From: Chloroflexota bacterium
GTDB taxonomy: Bacteria; Chloroflexota; Limnocylindria; QHBO01
Assembly (NCBI GenBank): GCA_025699005.1
Contig: JAILWI010000005.1
Location: forward strand, 62,001-126,000
Direction: 5' to 3'
Length of the DNA stretch: 64,000 nucleotides
How positions within the stretch are numbered: the first letter of the stretch is position 1; the number at the start of each line of letters is the position of its first letter. The notes under the pieces were generated by a model, which made no database searches, had not been told where the DNA came from, and saw only the letters and a list, made by a program, of their open reading frames with translations. Shown here piece by piece: positions 34,852 to 44,158 of this stretch. The translations under genes and the position numbers were made by a program.

Positions 34852-35247
34852 TCAGACCCGGCGCCGCTTCGGCGGGCGGCAACCGTTGTGCGGAATGGGA
34901 GTGACGTCCGTGATGGCGGTCACCTCGAGGCCGGCGGTCTGGAGCGAGCGGATCGCCTGCTCGCGGCCACCACCGGGTCCCTTCACGAAGACCTCGATCT
35001 GGCGCATGCCGTTCTCCATCGCGCGCTTCGCGGCGAGGTCCGCCGTCTGGGCGGCGGCGTACGGCGTGCTCTTTCGGGAGCCCTTGAACCCGACCAGGCC
35101 CGCGCTGCCCCAGCTGATGACGTTGCCGGTCGTGTCGGTGATCGTCACGATCGTGTTGTTGAACGTCGACTGGATGTGCGCGTGCCCCGTCGGCACATTC
35201 TTTCGCTCGCGCTTCTTGCCGCGCTGAGCGCGCTTACGCTCTGCCAT
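34852..35247 (-). CDS. rpsK: 30S ribosomal protein S11
   Basis: 131 residues. A basic N-terminus precedes [18 protein letters not shown], then [17 protein letters not shown] and [19 protein letters not shown] at the end. S11 forms the 30S platform. Between rpsM and rpsD as in most bacteria. Confidence 0.97.
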   Translation of the reverse strand: MAERKRAQRGKKRERKNVPTGHAHIQSTFNNTIVTITDTTGNVISWGSAGLVGFKGSRKSTPYAAAQTADLAAKRAMENGMRQIEVFVKGPGGGREQAIRSLQTAGLEVTAITDVTPIPHNGCRPPKRRRV

Positions 35248-35258
35248 GGAACTCCCGT

Positions 35259-35630
35259 TTACTTCTTGCGGCGGATGCCGACGGTCTTCTTCGCACCGCG
35301 GCGCTGCCGAGCATTGGTCTTGGTGCGCTGCCCGCGGACCGGCAGGTTGCGTCGATGGCGAAGGCCTCGATACGAGCCGATCTCCATCAGGCGCTTGACG
35401 TTGAGGCTGACCTCTCGGCGGAGGTCGCCCTCGACCTTGAACTGGCGGTCGACCACTTCGCGGAGGCGGTTGATCTCCTCCTCCGTCAGGTCACGGACAC
35501 GCGTGTCCGGTGACACGTTGGCCGCGCCGATGACGCGGGTGGCCGAGGACGGGCCGATGCCGTGGATGTAGGTGAGGCTGATGATCACCCGCTTCTCGCG
35601 GGGAATATCAACGCCGGCGATACGTGCCAC
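35259..35630 (-). CDS. rpsM: 30S ribosomal protein S13
   Basis: 123 residues, GTG start. [24 protein letters not shown] at the N-terminus and [24 protein letters not shown] at the C-terminus are diagnostic. S13 contacts the 50S subunit and P-site tRNA. The start is 7 nt after the rpmJ stop. Confidence 0.97.
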   Translation of the reverse strand: MARIAGVDIPREKRVIISLTYIHGIGPSSATRVIGAANVSPDTRVRDLTEEEINRLREVVDRQFKVEGDLRREVSLNVKRLMEIGSYRGLRHRRNLPVRGQRTKTNARQRRGAKKTVGIRRKK

Positions 35631-35637
35631 GATCCTC

Positions 35638-35751
35638 CTACCCCTGCCGCTGCTTGTGCTTGGGAATGACGCAGATGACCATCACCACACCGGAGCGCTT
35701 GATGACCTTGCAGCGCTCGCAGCGCGGCTTCACGGATGCAGAAACCTTCAT
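35638..35751 (-). CDS. rpmJ: 50S ribosomal protein L36
   Basis: 37 residues: it starts [19 protein letters not shown] and ends IPKHKQRQG. The zinc ligands C11, C14, C27 and H32 are all present (C+ form). The ATG overlaps the infA stop by 4 nt. Confidence 0.97.
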   Translation of the reverse strand: MKVSASVKPRCERCKVIKRSGVVMVICVIPKHKQRQG

Positions 35752-35966
35752 CTCATCCTGTACGTGATGCGACCCCGGGTGAGGTCATAGGGAGAAAGCT
35801 CAACGCGAACGGTGTCACCGGGCAGGATGCGGATGAAGTTCTGGCGCAGCTTCCCGGAGATGTGGGCGAGCACCTCGTGCCCATTCTCCAGGCGCACCTT
35901 GAACATCGCGTTCGGCAGAGGAAGAACGACTTCTCCCTCGACCTCAATGGCATCCTTCTTTGGCAA
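35748..35966 (-). CDS. infA: Translation initiation factor IF-1
   Basis: An OB-fold protein that occupies the A site during initiation. The 72 residues match the family from [12 protein letters not shown] through [22 protein letters not shown] to [14 protein letters not shown]. The start is TTG 35966 ([11 protein letters not shown] after translation); no ATG or GTG gives a family-like N-terminus, and the longer open frame upstream is unrelated. A promoter lies about 90-120 nt upstream, so infA begins a transcription unit. Confidence 0.95.
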   Translation of the reverse strand: MPKKDAIEVEGEVVLPLPNAMFKVRLENGHEVLAHISGKLRQNFIRILPGDTVRVELSPYDLTRGRITYRMR

Positions 35967-36055
35967 GCGACACGCACCCCGGTTCAGCTTCGAAACAATT
36001 GCATTGGGATTGACACACGGAAAGGCCGCCGCACAGGGCGACCCACGGAACGGAG

Positions 36056-36084
36056 AGTATACCCGTGGACCGACGGTCACGCAA
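36056..36084 (-). promoter_or_regulatory. Promoter of infA operon
   Basis: On the minus strand TTGCGT (36084-36079), 17 nt, then TATACT (36061-36056). The predicted start near 36049 leaves a leader of about 80 nt before the infA TTG. It gives the alpha operon its own promoter where the plus-strand gene breaks the supercluster. Confidence 0.75.
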
Positions 36085-36176
36085 GCCAGCGTCGAGCGGC
36101 GAATTCGGGTCCCCGGCCGGCAGAAGCCGGTGTCCCGATGACCCGGAAGCACTATCGCACGTCGGTCGCCGCTCGG

Positions 36177-36182
36177 CATAAT
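36177..36182 (+). promoter_or_regulatory. Putative -10 element of the 229-aa membrane protein gene
   Basis: CATAAT (5 of 6) ends 7 nt before the ATG at 36190, the same spacing as TATACT before tsaE. The message would be leaderless or nearly so. No clear -35 is seen. Confidence 0.45.
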
Positions 36183-36189
36183 CCGACCG

Positions 36190-36879
36190 ATGCGACGCTC
36201 GATCCAGCTCGGCCTGCGACTTCTCCTGCAGGAGGAGGATCCCGCCTGGGATCGCCTGCTGCGCCGGCGCCTCAACCGCGCCGAGCGCGGTCTCCCGATC
36301 TCGCTCACGACGCCGATTCCGCCCGGCAGCATGGACGCGCCCCTGTCCGAGCCCGAGACCGTGGCGACCGGGCCACGCCCGCCGGCGGCGACCGCGGCAG
36401 CCCTGCTGCTGTGGATGATGGGAGCGGTCATCGCCGCGCTGGCCGTCGTGGAGCTCGGGCCACCCATCCTCGACGTTGCCGGCGAGCCGGCGGTCGATGG
36501 CCTCACCGCCATGATGCAGTGGCTCGTCGCCGGGTTCTTCGCGGGCATCCTCGGCGCGGTCCTGCTCGTCGCCGGCGGGCACGCCTACGCGGGCTGGCGG
36601 ATCATCGAGGGCGTGAACTGGGCATTCGTCGAAGGCCTCGCCATGGTCCTCATCGGCGGGCTGATGGGCGCGACCATGGTCGGGCTGGATGCCGGGGGCA
36701 GGTTCGGCCTGTCACTCCCGCTCGCCGGGATGGTGGCGGCATACGCGGCGACGGCAGGGCTGCTCCTCGTCGCTCGGCCGTGGTTCGGAACGATCCGGTT
36801 CCCGATCTCCCCGACTCACGGGCCATGGTGGCTCCGCATCGGAGGCGGCCGCATGCCCTGGGGCGGGGCGGAACGCTAG
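36190..36879 (+). CDS. Uncharacterised four-helix membrane protein
   Basis: Unrecognised; 229 residues. A basic amphipathic N-terminus ([16 protein letters not shown], then [10 protein letters not shown]) and a Pro-rich linker lead to four hydrophobic segments (about 67-88, 108-129, 146-165, 172-195). No signature is seen. It is the only plus-strand gene within the ribosomal supercluster and separates map from infA. Its TAG and the TAG of map share the palindrome CTAG at 36876-36879. The minus strand has no gene here, and the hydrophobic pattern and promoter-like element favour a real gene. Confidence 0.7.
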   Translation: MRRSIQLGLRLLLQEEDPAWDRLLRRRLNRAERGLPISLTTPIPPGSMDAPLSEPETVATGPRPPAATAAALLLWMMGAVIAALAVVELGPPILDVAGEPAVDGLTAMMQWLVAGFFAGILGAVLLVAGGHAYAGWRIIEGVNWAFVEGLAMVLIGGLMGATMVGLDAGGRFGLSLPLAGMVAAYAATAGLLLVARPWFGTIRFPISPTHGPWWLRIGGGRMPWGGAER

Positions 36880-37655
36880 CGCTCGGTCAGGATCTCGGGG
36901 CCGTCTTCGGTGACGGCGATCGTGTTCTCGAAGTGCGCCGACAGCCCACCGTCGGAGGTGCGCACGGTCCAGTTGTCGTCCGCGACGAACACGTCGTCCC
37001 CGCCGAGGTTGAACATCGGCTCGATGGCGAAGCACATGCCCGCCTCGATGCGCAGGCCGGTACCCGGAGCGCCGTAGTTCGGGACCTGCGGATCCTCGTG
37101 CATCGAGCGGCCGATGCCGTGTCCGACGAATGGCCGCACGATCCCGTAACCATGCTCGTGGGCGACCGTCTCGATGGCATGCCCGACGTCACCGAGCCGG
37201 TTGCCGGCCCGTGCCGCCGCGATCCCGGCCTCCATCCCCCGGCGTGTCGCGTCGACCAGCTCGATGACCTCACGGGGCGCCGAGCCGATGATCCACGTGC
37301 GGGCACAGTCGGCGTGCCAGCCGTCGAGGATGCAGCCGATGTCGATGCTCACGACGTCGCCCTCGGCGAGCCGGCGCCGCGGCGACGGGATGCCGTGGAC
37401 GACCTCGTCGTTGATGCTCGCGCAGATCGAGCCGGGGAACGGCGGGTTGGAGCCGTAGCCCTTGAACGAGGGGACGGCGCCGGCATCCCGGATCATGCGC
37501 TCGGCGATCTCGTCGAGCGCGCCGGTCGTCGTACCCGGCCGGAGCTCGGCGTGCAGGACGTCGAGGATGCCGGCGAGGATCCGGCCGGCGCCGCGCATCG
37601 AGTCGATCTCGGAGGCGCGCTTGATGGTGACCGCGCCGGGGGTGCGCATGCTCAC
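36876..37655 (-). CDS. map: Methionine aminopeptidase, type I
   Basis: Removes N-terminal Met. 259 residues with the metal ligands in VVSIDIGCILDGWHADCARTW (Asp pair), GHGIGRSMHE (His), EPMF (Glu) and HFENTIAVTEDG (Glu). The ATG at 37655 lies 5 nt after adk; a second ATG is two codons in. As the last gene of the adk-map group it converges on a plus-strand gene. Confidence 0.96.
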   Translation of the reverse strand: MSMRTPGAVTIKRASEIDSMRGAGRILAGILDVLHAELRPGTTTGALDEIAERMIRDAGAVPSFKGYGSNPPFPGSICASINDEVVHGIPSPRRRLAEGDVVSIDIGCILDGWHADCARTWIIGSAPREVIELVDATRRGMEAGIAAARAGNRLGDVGHAIETVAHEHGYGIVRPFVGHGIGRSMHEDPQVPNYGAPGTGLRIEAGMCFAIEPMFNLGGDDVFVADDNWTVRTSDGGLSAHFENTIAVTEDGPEILTER

Positions 37656-37660
37656 GTCGA

Positions 37661-38356
37661 TCAGCCGACCGACGTGGTGCCGATGCTCGACAGGATCGCC
37701 TGCGTGACCTCCTCGATCGGCCGGGTGCCATCCAGGCGGTCGACGATGCCGGCACGCTCGTAGTGCTCGACCACGGCCAGCATCGGCGGGACCTGCTTGT
37801 CGAGGCGGGCGCGAACGACCTCGGGTCGATCGTCGTCGCGCTGCCTGAGCGCGGTTCCGTCGCGGTCACAGATGCCGGCGACACTCGGCGGATCGGTGTC
37901 CTCGTGGTACGGGGTGCCGCACTGCGGGCAGACCCAGCGACCGGCCACGCGCCGGACGAGGACGTCGGTCGGGACCTCGATGTAGAGCACGCGGCGAATC
38001 CGTTCCCCGGCCGAGGCCAGCGTGTCGTCGAGTGCCGTCGCCTGTCCCACCGTCCGCGGGAAGCCGTCGAGGATCGCCCCCGCCTTCGCTGCCGGTCGGG
38101 CCAGCTCCTCCATGAACATGGCGATCGTCAGCTCGTCGGGGACGAGCTCGCCGGCCTCCATGTACTCCCGTGCCGCCTCGCCGAGCTCCGTGCCCTTGGC
38201 GAGCGCGGCCCGGAACAGGTTGCCCGACGCGAGGTGCACGAGGCCCAGCTCGCGCGACAGGATCGTCGCCTGGGTCCCCTTGCCGGCGCCCACGGCGCCG
38301 ACGAGGAGCAGGATGAGACGCTCGGCGCCACGGTCGAGGACCGGCTCGTCGGTCAC
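37661..38356 (-). CDS. adk: Adenylate kinase
   Basis: Equilibrates ATP + AMP with 2 ADP. The P-loop reads GAVGAGKGTQ where GAPGAGKGT is usual; ILDGFPRTVGQA is the AMP-site motif. The LID carries a zinc site of Cys3-Asp type: CPQC and then CDRD, as in B. subtilis. GTG 38356 overlaps the secY stop as GTGA and gives 231 residues. The first 12 residues are hydrophilic and non-conserved. Confidence 0.95.
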   Translation of the reverse strand: MTDEPVLDRGAERLILLLVGAVGAGKGTQATILSRELGLVHLASGNLFRAALAKGTELGEAAREYMEAGELVPDELTIAMFMEELARPAAKAGAILDGFPRTVGQATALDDTLASAGERIRRVLYIEVPTDVLVRRVAGRWVCPQCGTPYHEDTDPPSVAGICDRDGTALRQRDDDRPEVVRARLDKQVPPMLAVVEHYERAGIVDRLDGTRPIEEVTQAILSSIGTTSVG

Positions 38357-39639
38357 CGGGTGAAGCCCTCGTAGTTGCGCATGAGCATCTGCGCCTCGAG
38401 CTGCTTCATCGTCTCCACGACGACGCTGACCATGATGAGGATGCTCGTGCCGCCGAGCTGGAGATTGCTCGTTCCGGGAATGAACGCCGACACGATGAAC
38501 GGCGTCACCGCGATCGTGCCGAGGAAGAGCGCACCGCCGAGGGTGATGCGATTCGTGACGCGTCCGAGGAACTCCTCGGTCGGCTTGCCGGGGCGGATGC
38601 CCGGGATGAAGCCGCCGTTCTTGCGCAGGTAGTCCGCCGTCTGGTCGGGCCGGAACTGGAACGCCGTGTAGAAGTACGTGAAGAACACCACGAGCAGGAA
38701 GTACAGCGACCCGTACAACGGGATGTTGTTCTGGCCGTTGAGGTTCGTGGCGATGAAGTTCGCCGCGTCCCGCACCCAGGTGATGTCGCTGGCGGTGAAG
38801 TACTGGGCGATCTGCGCGGGGAACAGGAGGATGCTCACCGCGAAGATGATCGGGATGACGCCGGCCATCGTGACCTTCAGCGGCAGGTACTGGGTCTGCC
38901 CCTGGTACATGCGCCGTCCGCGAACGCGGCTGGCGTACTGCACCGGGATGCGCCGCTGACCCTCGTTGATGAAGACGACGGCGGCGATCACGACGACCGC
39001 CAGGATCACGAACGGGATGAGGCGGGCAAGCGAATCGGGACCCGACAGGATCGGTCCGATCTGCTGCGGGATGCTGCCGACGATGCCCGCGAAGATGATG
39101 AAGCTGATGCCGTTGCCGAGGCCCTTCTCGCTGATGAGCTCGCCGAGCCACATGAGCAGGATCGTGCCGGCCGTGAAGCTCAGCAGGAGGCTGAGGGTCT
39201 CGATGCTGAACAGCGGGGTGGCAGGGATGACCCCGCTCGAGCTGAGGAGCACGCTGATGCCGTACCCCTGCGCGAACGCGAACGGGACGGTGAGCATGCG
39301 CGTGTACTGGTTGAGCTTGTTGCGGCCGTACTCGCCCTCGCGGCTGAGCTCCTCGAGCGCCGGAATCACGCCACGCATGAGCTGCATGACGATGCTGGCG
39401 TTGATGTAGGGGTTGACGCCGAGGCCGATCACCGATGCCGCCGCAAGTCCGCCACCCGAGAAGATGTTCAGGACCTGCAGCAGCGGGTTGTTCGTGAACA
39501 GGTCGGTCAGCGCCGCCGTGTTCACGTTCGGAATCGGCACGTTCGTCAACGCCCGGAAGATCAACAGGATCCCGAGCGTGAAGAGGAGCTTGCGCCGGAT
39601 GTCCGGCGCCCGGAAGGCGGTGACGACCGTCTCGATCAA
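38353..39639 (-). CDS. secY: Protein translocase subunit SecY
   Basis: The channel subunit of the Sec translocon, 428 residues with ten membrane helices. It begins with AFRAPDIRRKLLFTLGILLIFR and has the plug region and GVNPYINASIVMQL of the family, and cytoplasmic loops with RRIPVQYASRVRGRRMYQG and GIRPGKPTEEFL. Start is TTG 39639, overlapping the rplO stop as TTGA. Normal place in the spc operon. Confidence 0.96.
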   Translation of the reverse strand: MIETVVTAFRAPDIRRKLLFTLGILLIFRALTNVPIPNVNTAALTDLFTNNPLLQVLNIFSGGGLAAASVIGLGVNPYINASIVMQLMRGVIPALEELSREGEYGRNKLNQYTRMLTVPFAFAQGYGISVLLSSSGVIPATPLFSIETLSLLLSFTAGTILLMWLGELISEKGLGNGISFIIFAGIVGSIPQQIGPILSGPDSLARLIPFVILAVVVIAAVVFINEGQRRIPVQYASRVRGRRMYQGQTQYLPLKVTMAGVIPIIFAVSILLFPAQIAQYFTASDITWVRDAANFIATNLNGQNNIPLYGSLYFLLVVFFTYFYTAFQFRPDQTADYLRKNGGFIPGIRPGKPTEEFLGRVTNRITLGGALFLGTIAVTPFIVSAFIPGTSNLQLGGTSILIMVSVVVETMKQLEAQMLMRNYEGFTR

Positions 39640-40328
39640 GCCGTGGGCTCGCTTTCCGTCTCGGACTCGTCGTCGGTGGCAGGCTCGATCTCGGCCCCGC
39701 CGGACGGAGCCGATTCGTCGGCCGTCTCATTCGCTGCCGATGCCTCGGCGGCCGGCTGACCGGCGCCGGATCCCTTGCCCTTGCCCTTGCCGCCACGCTT
39801 GGCGCGACGGCGCGCGGCGCGCGCCTCGGTATCGGCGGCTGCGGCCGCCTCGGCCTCCTCGTCGATCGGGGCATTGTCCGGCCAGCTGAGACGCTGAACG
39901 GTGGAACCTGCCGCGGCCAGCTTGTCGAGCGCGCTCTTGCTGAAGCCATGCGCGTGGATGGTGATCCCCTTCGGCGCGTCGCCGACGCCGAGGATCTTCA
40001 CGGGCAGCTTCGTGTCGCGGATCAGCCCGTCGTGCGCGAGCACGTCGGGGGTGACGAGCGTCCCCTTCTCGACGTCCGTCAGGCGGCCGAGGTTGAGGGG
40101 GGCGTACGCCACGCGACCGCGATTGCGGAAGCCGTGGAGCTTCGGGGTTCGGACGTGGAGCGGCGTCTGGCCACCTTCGAACCAGGCGGGGATGTTCCCG
40201 CCGGCTCGGGACTTCTGCCCCTTCGTGCCGCGCCCCGCGGTCTTGCCGCGCCCGGAGCCATGGCCGCGGCCGACCCGACGGGACGGCGTCCGCGACCCGG
40301 GCGCCGGGTGCAGATCGTGGAGCTTCAC
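39636..40328 (-). CDS. rplO: 50S ribosomal protein L15 with long C-terminal tail
   Basis: The first 150 residues are ordinary L15 (RRVGRGHGSGRGKTAGRG, GFRNRGRVAYAPLNLGRL). About 80 extra residues follow: Ala-rich, then strongly basic (RRAKRGGKGKGKG), then acidic (EIEPATDDESETESEP). L15 is usually about 146 residues. The GTG at 40328 overlaps the rpmD stop and has GGAGGAG 5 nt upstream. Confidence 0.95.
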   Translation of the reverse strand: MKLHDLHPAPGSRTPSRRVGRGHGSGRGKTAGRGTKGQKSRAGGNIPAWFEGGQTPLHVRTPKLHGFRNRGRVAYAPLNLGRLTDVEKGTLVTPDVLAHDGLIRDTKLPVKILGVGDAPKGITIHAHGFSKSALDKLAAAGSTVQRLSWPDNAPIDEEAEAAAAADTEARAARRRAKRGGKGKGKGSGAGQPAAEASAANETADESAPSGGAEIEPATDDESETESEPTA

Positions 40329-40561
40329 TTCGTCTCCTCCTGCTTCGTGCCCGCCGGCTCCTCGACCTCGATGAGGAACGCGACGCGTCGCAGCATGCCC
40401 CGAATGACCGGGGTGTCGGCGACCTGCACGGTCTGGTTCAATCGGTGCAGCCCGAGCGCGCGGATCGTGCCGCGCGCGGCGGCCTTGTGGCCGATGGTCG
40501 AGCGGACCCACGTCACGGTCAGCATCGGACCGCTCGAGCCATTGCTTCGCTTAGCGGCCAC
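40325..40561 (-). CDS. rpmD: 50S ribosomal protein L30
   Basis: 78 residues, longer than the usual 60: the core ([25 protein letters not shown] to [15 protein letters not shown]) has short tails at both ends. I choose GTG 40561 because GGGAGG lies 5 nt before it; GTG 40567 is two codons upstream. It overlaps rpsE by 11 nt. Confidence 0.92.
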   Translation of the reverse strand: MAAKRSNGSSGPMLTVTWVRSTIGHKAAARGTIRALGLHRLNQTVQVADTPVIRGMLRRVAFLIEVEEPAGTKQEETK

Positions 40562-41141
40562 GTCCACCTCCCGGGCCGGTGTTCATCGGCTCGCGGCGCG
40601 GCGGGATCTCGTGCGGCGTTCGCGCCAGCTCGGCACCACGCTTGCCGAGCAGCTGCTCGGCGGTCCGTCCGCGAAGCGCAGCGATCTCGTCGGCCGAGCG
40701 GAGCGCCGAGAGAGCCACGATCGTGGCGCGCACGACGTTGATCGGATTCGTGGAGCCCTGGGCCTTGCTGAGCAGGTCGCGGATGCCCGCCGCCTCGACC
40801 ACGGAGCGCACGGAGCCACCGGCGATGACGCCGGTACCGGCGCTCGCCGGCTTCAGCATGACCTTCGCCGCGCCGAAGTGACGGTGCACCTCGTGCGGGA
40901 TCGTCGAGCCGACCAGCGGGACCTTGATCAGGCGCTTCTTCGCGTCTTCGACGCCCTTGCGAATCGCCTCCGGGACCTCGCCGGCCTTGCCGAGCCCGGC
41001 CCCGACCGTGCCGTTGCCGTCCCCGACGACCACCACAGCGCTGAAGCTGAAGCGGCGGCCGCCCTGCACGACCTTCGCGACGCGGTTGATCTGGACGACC
41101 TTCTCTTCCAGGTTGAGCTTGGACGCATCAATGCGTGCCAT
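40551..41141 (-). CDS. rpsE: 30S ribosomal protein S5
   Basis: 196 residues. [25 protein letters not shown] and [26 protein letters not shown] are diagnostic; the C-terminus is extended by about 25 residues ending in [11 protein letters not shown]5 guards decoding accuracy and mRNA entry. Spectinomycin-contact loop KVVQGGRRF appears unmodified. Confidence 0.96.
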   Translation of the reverse strand: MARIDASKLNLEEKVVQINRVAKVVQGGRRFSFSAVVVVGDGNGTVGAGLGKAGEVPEAIRKGVEDAKKRLIKVPLVGSTIPHEVHRHFGAAKVMLKPASAGTGVIAGGSVRSVVEAAGIRDLLSKAQGSTNPINVVRATIVALSALRSADEIAALRGRTAEQLLGKRGAELARTPHEIPPRREPMNTGPGGGRGR

Positions 41142-41156
41142 GTGCAGATCTCCTCG

Positions 41157-41513
41157 CTACAGGTTGAGGCCGCCCTCGCGGGCGCCCTCGGCGAGCGAGC
41201 GGACCCGCCCGTGGTACTGATAACCGCCGCGATCCAGCACGACGGCGCTGACCCCGGCTGCCTTCGCCCGCTCGGCGAGGGCCCGGCCGACCGCTCGCGC
41301 CGTGTCGACCGGGGTCGACGCGCCGAGATCGGCCTCGCGGCTCGAAGCCGCGGCCAGCGTGCGCCCGGTGGTGTCGTCGATCACCTGGGCATAGATGTAC
41401 TTGGCGCTGCGGAAGACCGACAGCCGCGGGCGCTCGGTGCTCCCGGCGATGCGCAGCCGGATCCGCTCGTGGCGCTTGCGGCGCAGCGCGCCGCGTGTGG
41501 TGTTCGTCGTCAT
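41157..41513 (-). CDS. rplR: 50S ribosomal protein L18
   Basis: 118 residues. [29 protein letters not shown] and [21 protein letters not shown] mark L18, which binds 5S rRNA with L5. It lies 15 nt upstream of rpsE in the usual order. Confidence 0.97.
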   Translation of the reverse strand: MTTNTTRGALRRKRHERIRLRIAGSTERPRLSVFRSAKYIYAQVIDDTTGRTLAAASSREADLGASTPVDTARAVGRALAERAKAAGVSAVVLDRGGYQYHGRVRSLAEGAREGGLNL

Positions 41514-41521
41514 CGTCTTCC

Positions 41522-42067
41522 TCAGCCCCCGACCTTGCCGGCCTTGCCGGCCTTGCGGAGGATCTGCTCGCCGGCGTAGCGAATGCCCTTGCCCTTGTAG
41601 GGCTCCGGCTTGCGCTGCGATCGGATGTAGGCCGCGGTCTGCCCGACGAGCTCCTTGTCGGCACCGAACACGCCAAGGCGCGTGGGTGTCTCGACCTTGA
41701 ACTCGATCCCGGCCGGCGGATCGACCTCGACGGGATGGGAGTAGCCGAGCGCCAGCACCAGCTTCTGACCCTGGAGCTGGGCGCGATAGCCGACGCCGCT
41801 GATCTCCAGGTTCTTCGTGAAGCCGGTCGTGACGCCGGTGACCATGTTGTTGACGAGCGTGCGGGTCAGGCCGTGCAGCGCGCGGTGGCGCGGCTCGTCC
41901 GACGGTCGCACGATGCGGAGGGTTCCGTCCTCGCGCTCGAGGACCATCTCCGGGTGCAGCTCACGCTCGAGCTGGCCCAGGGGGCCCTTGACGCGCAGGC
42001 GACGTCCTTCCTGCGTGACCTCCACTCCGGACGGGAGCGGGATCGGCATTCGTCCGATACGGGACAT
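41522..42067 (-). CDS. rplF: 50S ribosomal protein L6
   Basis: 181 residues with the two L6 folds. [16 protein letters not shown] at the N-terminus and [24 protein letters not shown] near the C-terminus are typical. L6 sits near the GTPase centre. It follows rpsH by 15 nt. Confidence 0.97.
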   Translation of the reverse strand: MSRIGRMPIPLPSGVEVTQEGRRLRVKGPLGQLERELHPEMVLEREDGTLRIVRPSDEPRHRALHGLTRTLVNNMVTGVTTGFTKNLEISGVGYRAQLQGQKLVLALGYSHPVEVDPPAGIEFKVETPTRLGVFGADKELVGQTAAYIRSQRKPEPYKGKGIRYAGEQILRKAGKAGKVGG

Positions 42068-42082
42068 GCTTCGTTCGCTCCT

Positions 42083-42481
42083 TTACCAGACGTAGGCGAG
42101 GACCTCGCCACCGAGATTCTGCTTCCGAGCATCGTTGCCCGTCATGATCCCGTGGGAGGTCGAAAGAATGGCGAGGCCGAGCCCACCGAGAACCCGCGGG
42201 ATCTCGGTCTTGCGCGCGTAGACGCGCAGGCCGGGCTTGCTGATGCGCTTGAGGCCGGTGACGACCGGCGTGCGGCCCTCGACGTACTTGAGCCTGAGCG
42301 TGAGCATCTCCTGGATGCCCTCGGTGCTCGTCTCGTACGTCTCGATGAAGCCCTCCTCGGCCAGGATCCGCGCGATCTCGCGCTTCACCCGTGACGAGGG
42401 CATGCTGAGGTCCTTGTGCCGGGCCGCGCTGGCGTTGCGAATGCGCGTCAGCATGTCGGCGATCGGGTCGGTCACGTTCAT
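42083..42481 (-). CDS. rpsH: 30S ribosomal protein S8
   Basis: 132 residues. [18 protein letters not shown] at the N-terminus and [35 protein letters not shown] at the C-terminus (split here as one family block, read in two parts). GAGGAG lies 14 nt before the ATG. A 106-nt spacer with a 6-bp GGCCGC/GCGGCC hairpin separates it from rpsN, unusually long for this cluster. Confidence 0.96.
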   Translation of the reverse strand: MNVTDPIADMLTRIRNASAARHKDLSMPSSRVKREIARILAEEGFIETYETSTEGIQEMLTLRLKYVEGRTPVVTGLKRISKPGLRVYARKTEIPRVLGGLGLAILSTSHGIMTGNDARKQNLGGEVLAYVW

Positions 42482-42587
42482 GAGTTCTGGTTCATCTCCT
42501 CGGCGGTGGTTCGCTCCCTGCCGCTGGGGCGGGTGGCGCCTGCCGCTGATGGCGGCCGCTCGGCGGCCTTCCCTGGTTGGTGAGCTG

Positions 42588-42773
42588 CTACCAGCTCGAC
42601 TTCGTCACACCCGGCAGCTGGCCCAGCAGGGCGCGCTCCCGGAAGCAGATACGGCACATCGCGAAGCGGCGCATGTAGCCACGCGGCCGCCCGCAGACCT
42701 GGCAACGGTTGTGCTCGCGAACGGCGAAGCGCGCGGGGCGCTTCGACCGGGCGATGCTCGACTTCTTGGCCAC
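42588..42773 (-). CDS. rpsN: 30S ribosomal protein S14, zinc-binding (type Z)
   Basis: 61 residues, the short zinc form: C24, C27, C40 and C43 (CQVCGRPRG and CRICF). It ends [11 protein letters not shown] as usual. It lies 9 nt after rplE. Confidence 0.97.
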   Translation of the reverse strand: MAKKSSIARSKRPARFAVREHNRCQVCGRPRGYMRRFAMCRICFRERALLGQLPGVTKSSW

Positions 42774-42782
42774 GGATGCTCC

Positions 42783-43457
42783 TTAGTTCGCCTGGAACGG
42801 CATGCCGAGGAGCTCGAGGAGCTTGCGCCCCTCCTCGTCGGTCTTCGCCGTCGTCACGATGCTGATCTCGAGGCCACGCAGCCGGTCGATCTTGTCGTAG
42901 TCGATCTCCGGGTAGACGAGCTGCTCGCGCAGGCCGAGGCTGAAGTTGCCTCGCCCGTCGAACGACCGCGTCGGGATGCCCCGGAAGTCGCGGATGCGCG
43001 GCAGCGCGAGCGCCATCGTGCGCTCGAGGAAGTCGTACATCCGCTGACCGCGCAGCGTCACCTTGGCGCCGATCGGCATTCCCGTCCGGAGACGGAACTG
43101 CGCGATCGAGCGCTTGGCGCGCGTCACGATCGGCTTCTGGCCCGTGATGGTGGTCAGGTCGCCCACCGCGGCGTCGAGCGCCTTGGCATTCGCGATCGCC
43201 TCACCGAGGCCGATGTTGACCACGATCTTCTCGACATGCGGGATCTGCATCGGGTTCGGGTAGTTGAACTCGCGCTGCAGGGCCGGCACGACCTCGTCGT
43301 GGTACCGCTGGCGCAGGCCGGAGTACTCGGGCTTGCGATACGAGCCGTTGCCCTTCGGCGCCGCCTTGGCCGTGGCCGTGGCCGACTTCGCCGAGCGCGA
43401 TCGGCTCGACGAGGCGGCGCCACTGCGCGTCGACGTCTTCTTCGCTTCAGGGCTCAC
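42783..43457 (-). CDS. rplE: 50S ribosomal protein L5 with N-terminal extension
   Basis: 224 residues. The L5 core starts near residue 45 ([21 protein letters not shown]) and contains [16 protein letters not shown] and [18 protein letters not shown]. Before it is a Ser/Ala/Lys-rich segment of about 40 residues ([20 protein letters not shown]) not found in usual L5 (about 180). The ATG overlaps the rplX stop by 4 nt, so the extension is translated unless a later start is used. Confidence 0.94.
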   Translation of the reverse strand: MSPEAKKTSTRSGAASSSRSRSAKSATATAKAAPKGNGSYRKPEYSGLRQRYHDEVVPALQREFNYPNPMQIPHVEKIVVNIGLGEAIANAKALDAAVGDLTTITGQKPIVTRAKRSIAQFRLRTGMPIGAKVTLRGQRMYDFLERTMALALPRIRDFRGIPTRSFDGRGNFSLGLREQLVYPEIDYDKIDRLRGLEISIVTTAKTDEEGRKLLELLGMPFQAN

Positions 43458-43789
43458 TTGGTGGTCACCTCGATCTGCTCGCCACAGCGCTTGCAGACGC
43501 GCGTCCGCTGCGCGTGATCGCCCTCGCTCGAGCCGTGTCCGACGCGGGTCGGTCGATCGCAGCGCGGGCAGACCACCTGGACGTTGCTCACGTGGATCGG
43601 CACCGGCAGATCGATGATCCCGGCCGTCTGGGTCCGCGAGCGCGCCTTCTGGTGACGCTTGGCCATATTGATTCCGGGGATCACGACGCCGAAGCCTCGC
43701 TTCGTCTTCTCGACCCGCTCGACGGTGCCGCGCTTGCCGCGGTCCTTGCCGGCCAGGACGAGGACGGTGTCACCCCTTCGCACGTTCAT
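43454..43789 (-). CDS. rplX: 50S ribosomal protein L24
   Basis: 111 residues. A KOW motif ([21 protein letters not shown]) is followed by [20 protein letters not shown]. The C-terminus has a CPRC...CKRC zinc ribbon, the C+ form. It abuts rplN. Confidence 0.97.
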   Translation of the reverse strand: MNVRRGDTVLVLAGKDRGKRGTVERVEKTKRGFGVVIPGINMAKRHQKARSRTQTAGIIDLPVPIHVSNVQVVCPRCDRPTRVGHGSSEGDHAQRTRVCKRCGEQIEVTTK

Positions 43790-44158
43790 CTAGAGCACCT
43801 CCGGGGCGAGCGAGACGATCTTCATGTAGTTGCGCTCTCGCAGCTCACGGGCCACCGGCCCGAAGATGCGCGTGCCGCGCGGACTGCCCTGCGGCGTGAT
43901 GAGGACGGCGGCGTTCTCGTCGAAGCGGATGTGGCTGCCATCGGGGCGGCCGTACTCCTTCGTCGTCCGCACCACGACGGCACGGACCACGTCGCCCTTC
44001 TTGACGGCGGCGTTCGGCAGCGCCTGCTTGACGCTCGCCACGATGACATCGCCGACCTCGGCGGTGTCGCTGGTGGAGCGGCCGATGACGGAGATGCACA
44101 TCAGCGTTCGCGCGCCGGAGTTGTCAGCCACGCGCAGCCTGCTGTACTTCTGGATCAT
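43790..44158 (-). CDS. rplN: 50S ribosomal protein L14
   Basis: 122 residues. [21 protein letters not shown] at the N-terminus and [31 protein letters not shown]-type C-terminus (read in parts) are diagnostic. L14 forms an intersubunit bridge. The ATG overlaps the rpsQ stop by 4 nt. Confidence 0.97.
   Translation of the reverse strand: MIQKYSRLRVADNSGARTLMCISVIGRSTSDTAEVGDVIVASVKQALPNAAVKKGDVVRAVVVRTTKEYGRPDGSHIRFDENAAVLITPQGSPRGTRIFGPVARELRERNYMKIVSLAPEVL

Noticed and set aside
42478-42498. A five-codon frame (MNQNS) overlapping the rpsH start
   Set aside because: GAGGAG abuts its ATG, too close for initiation, and is better placed for rpsH itself.
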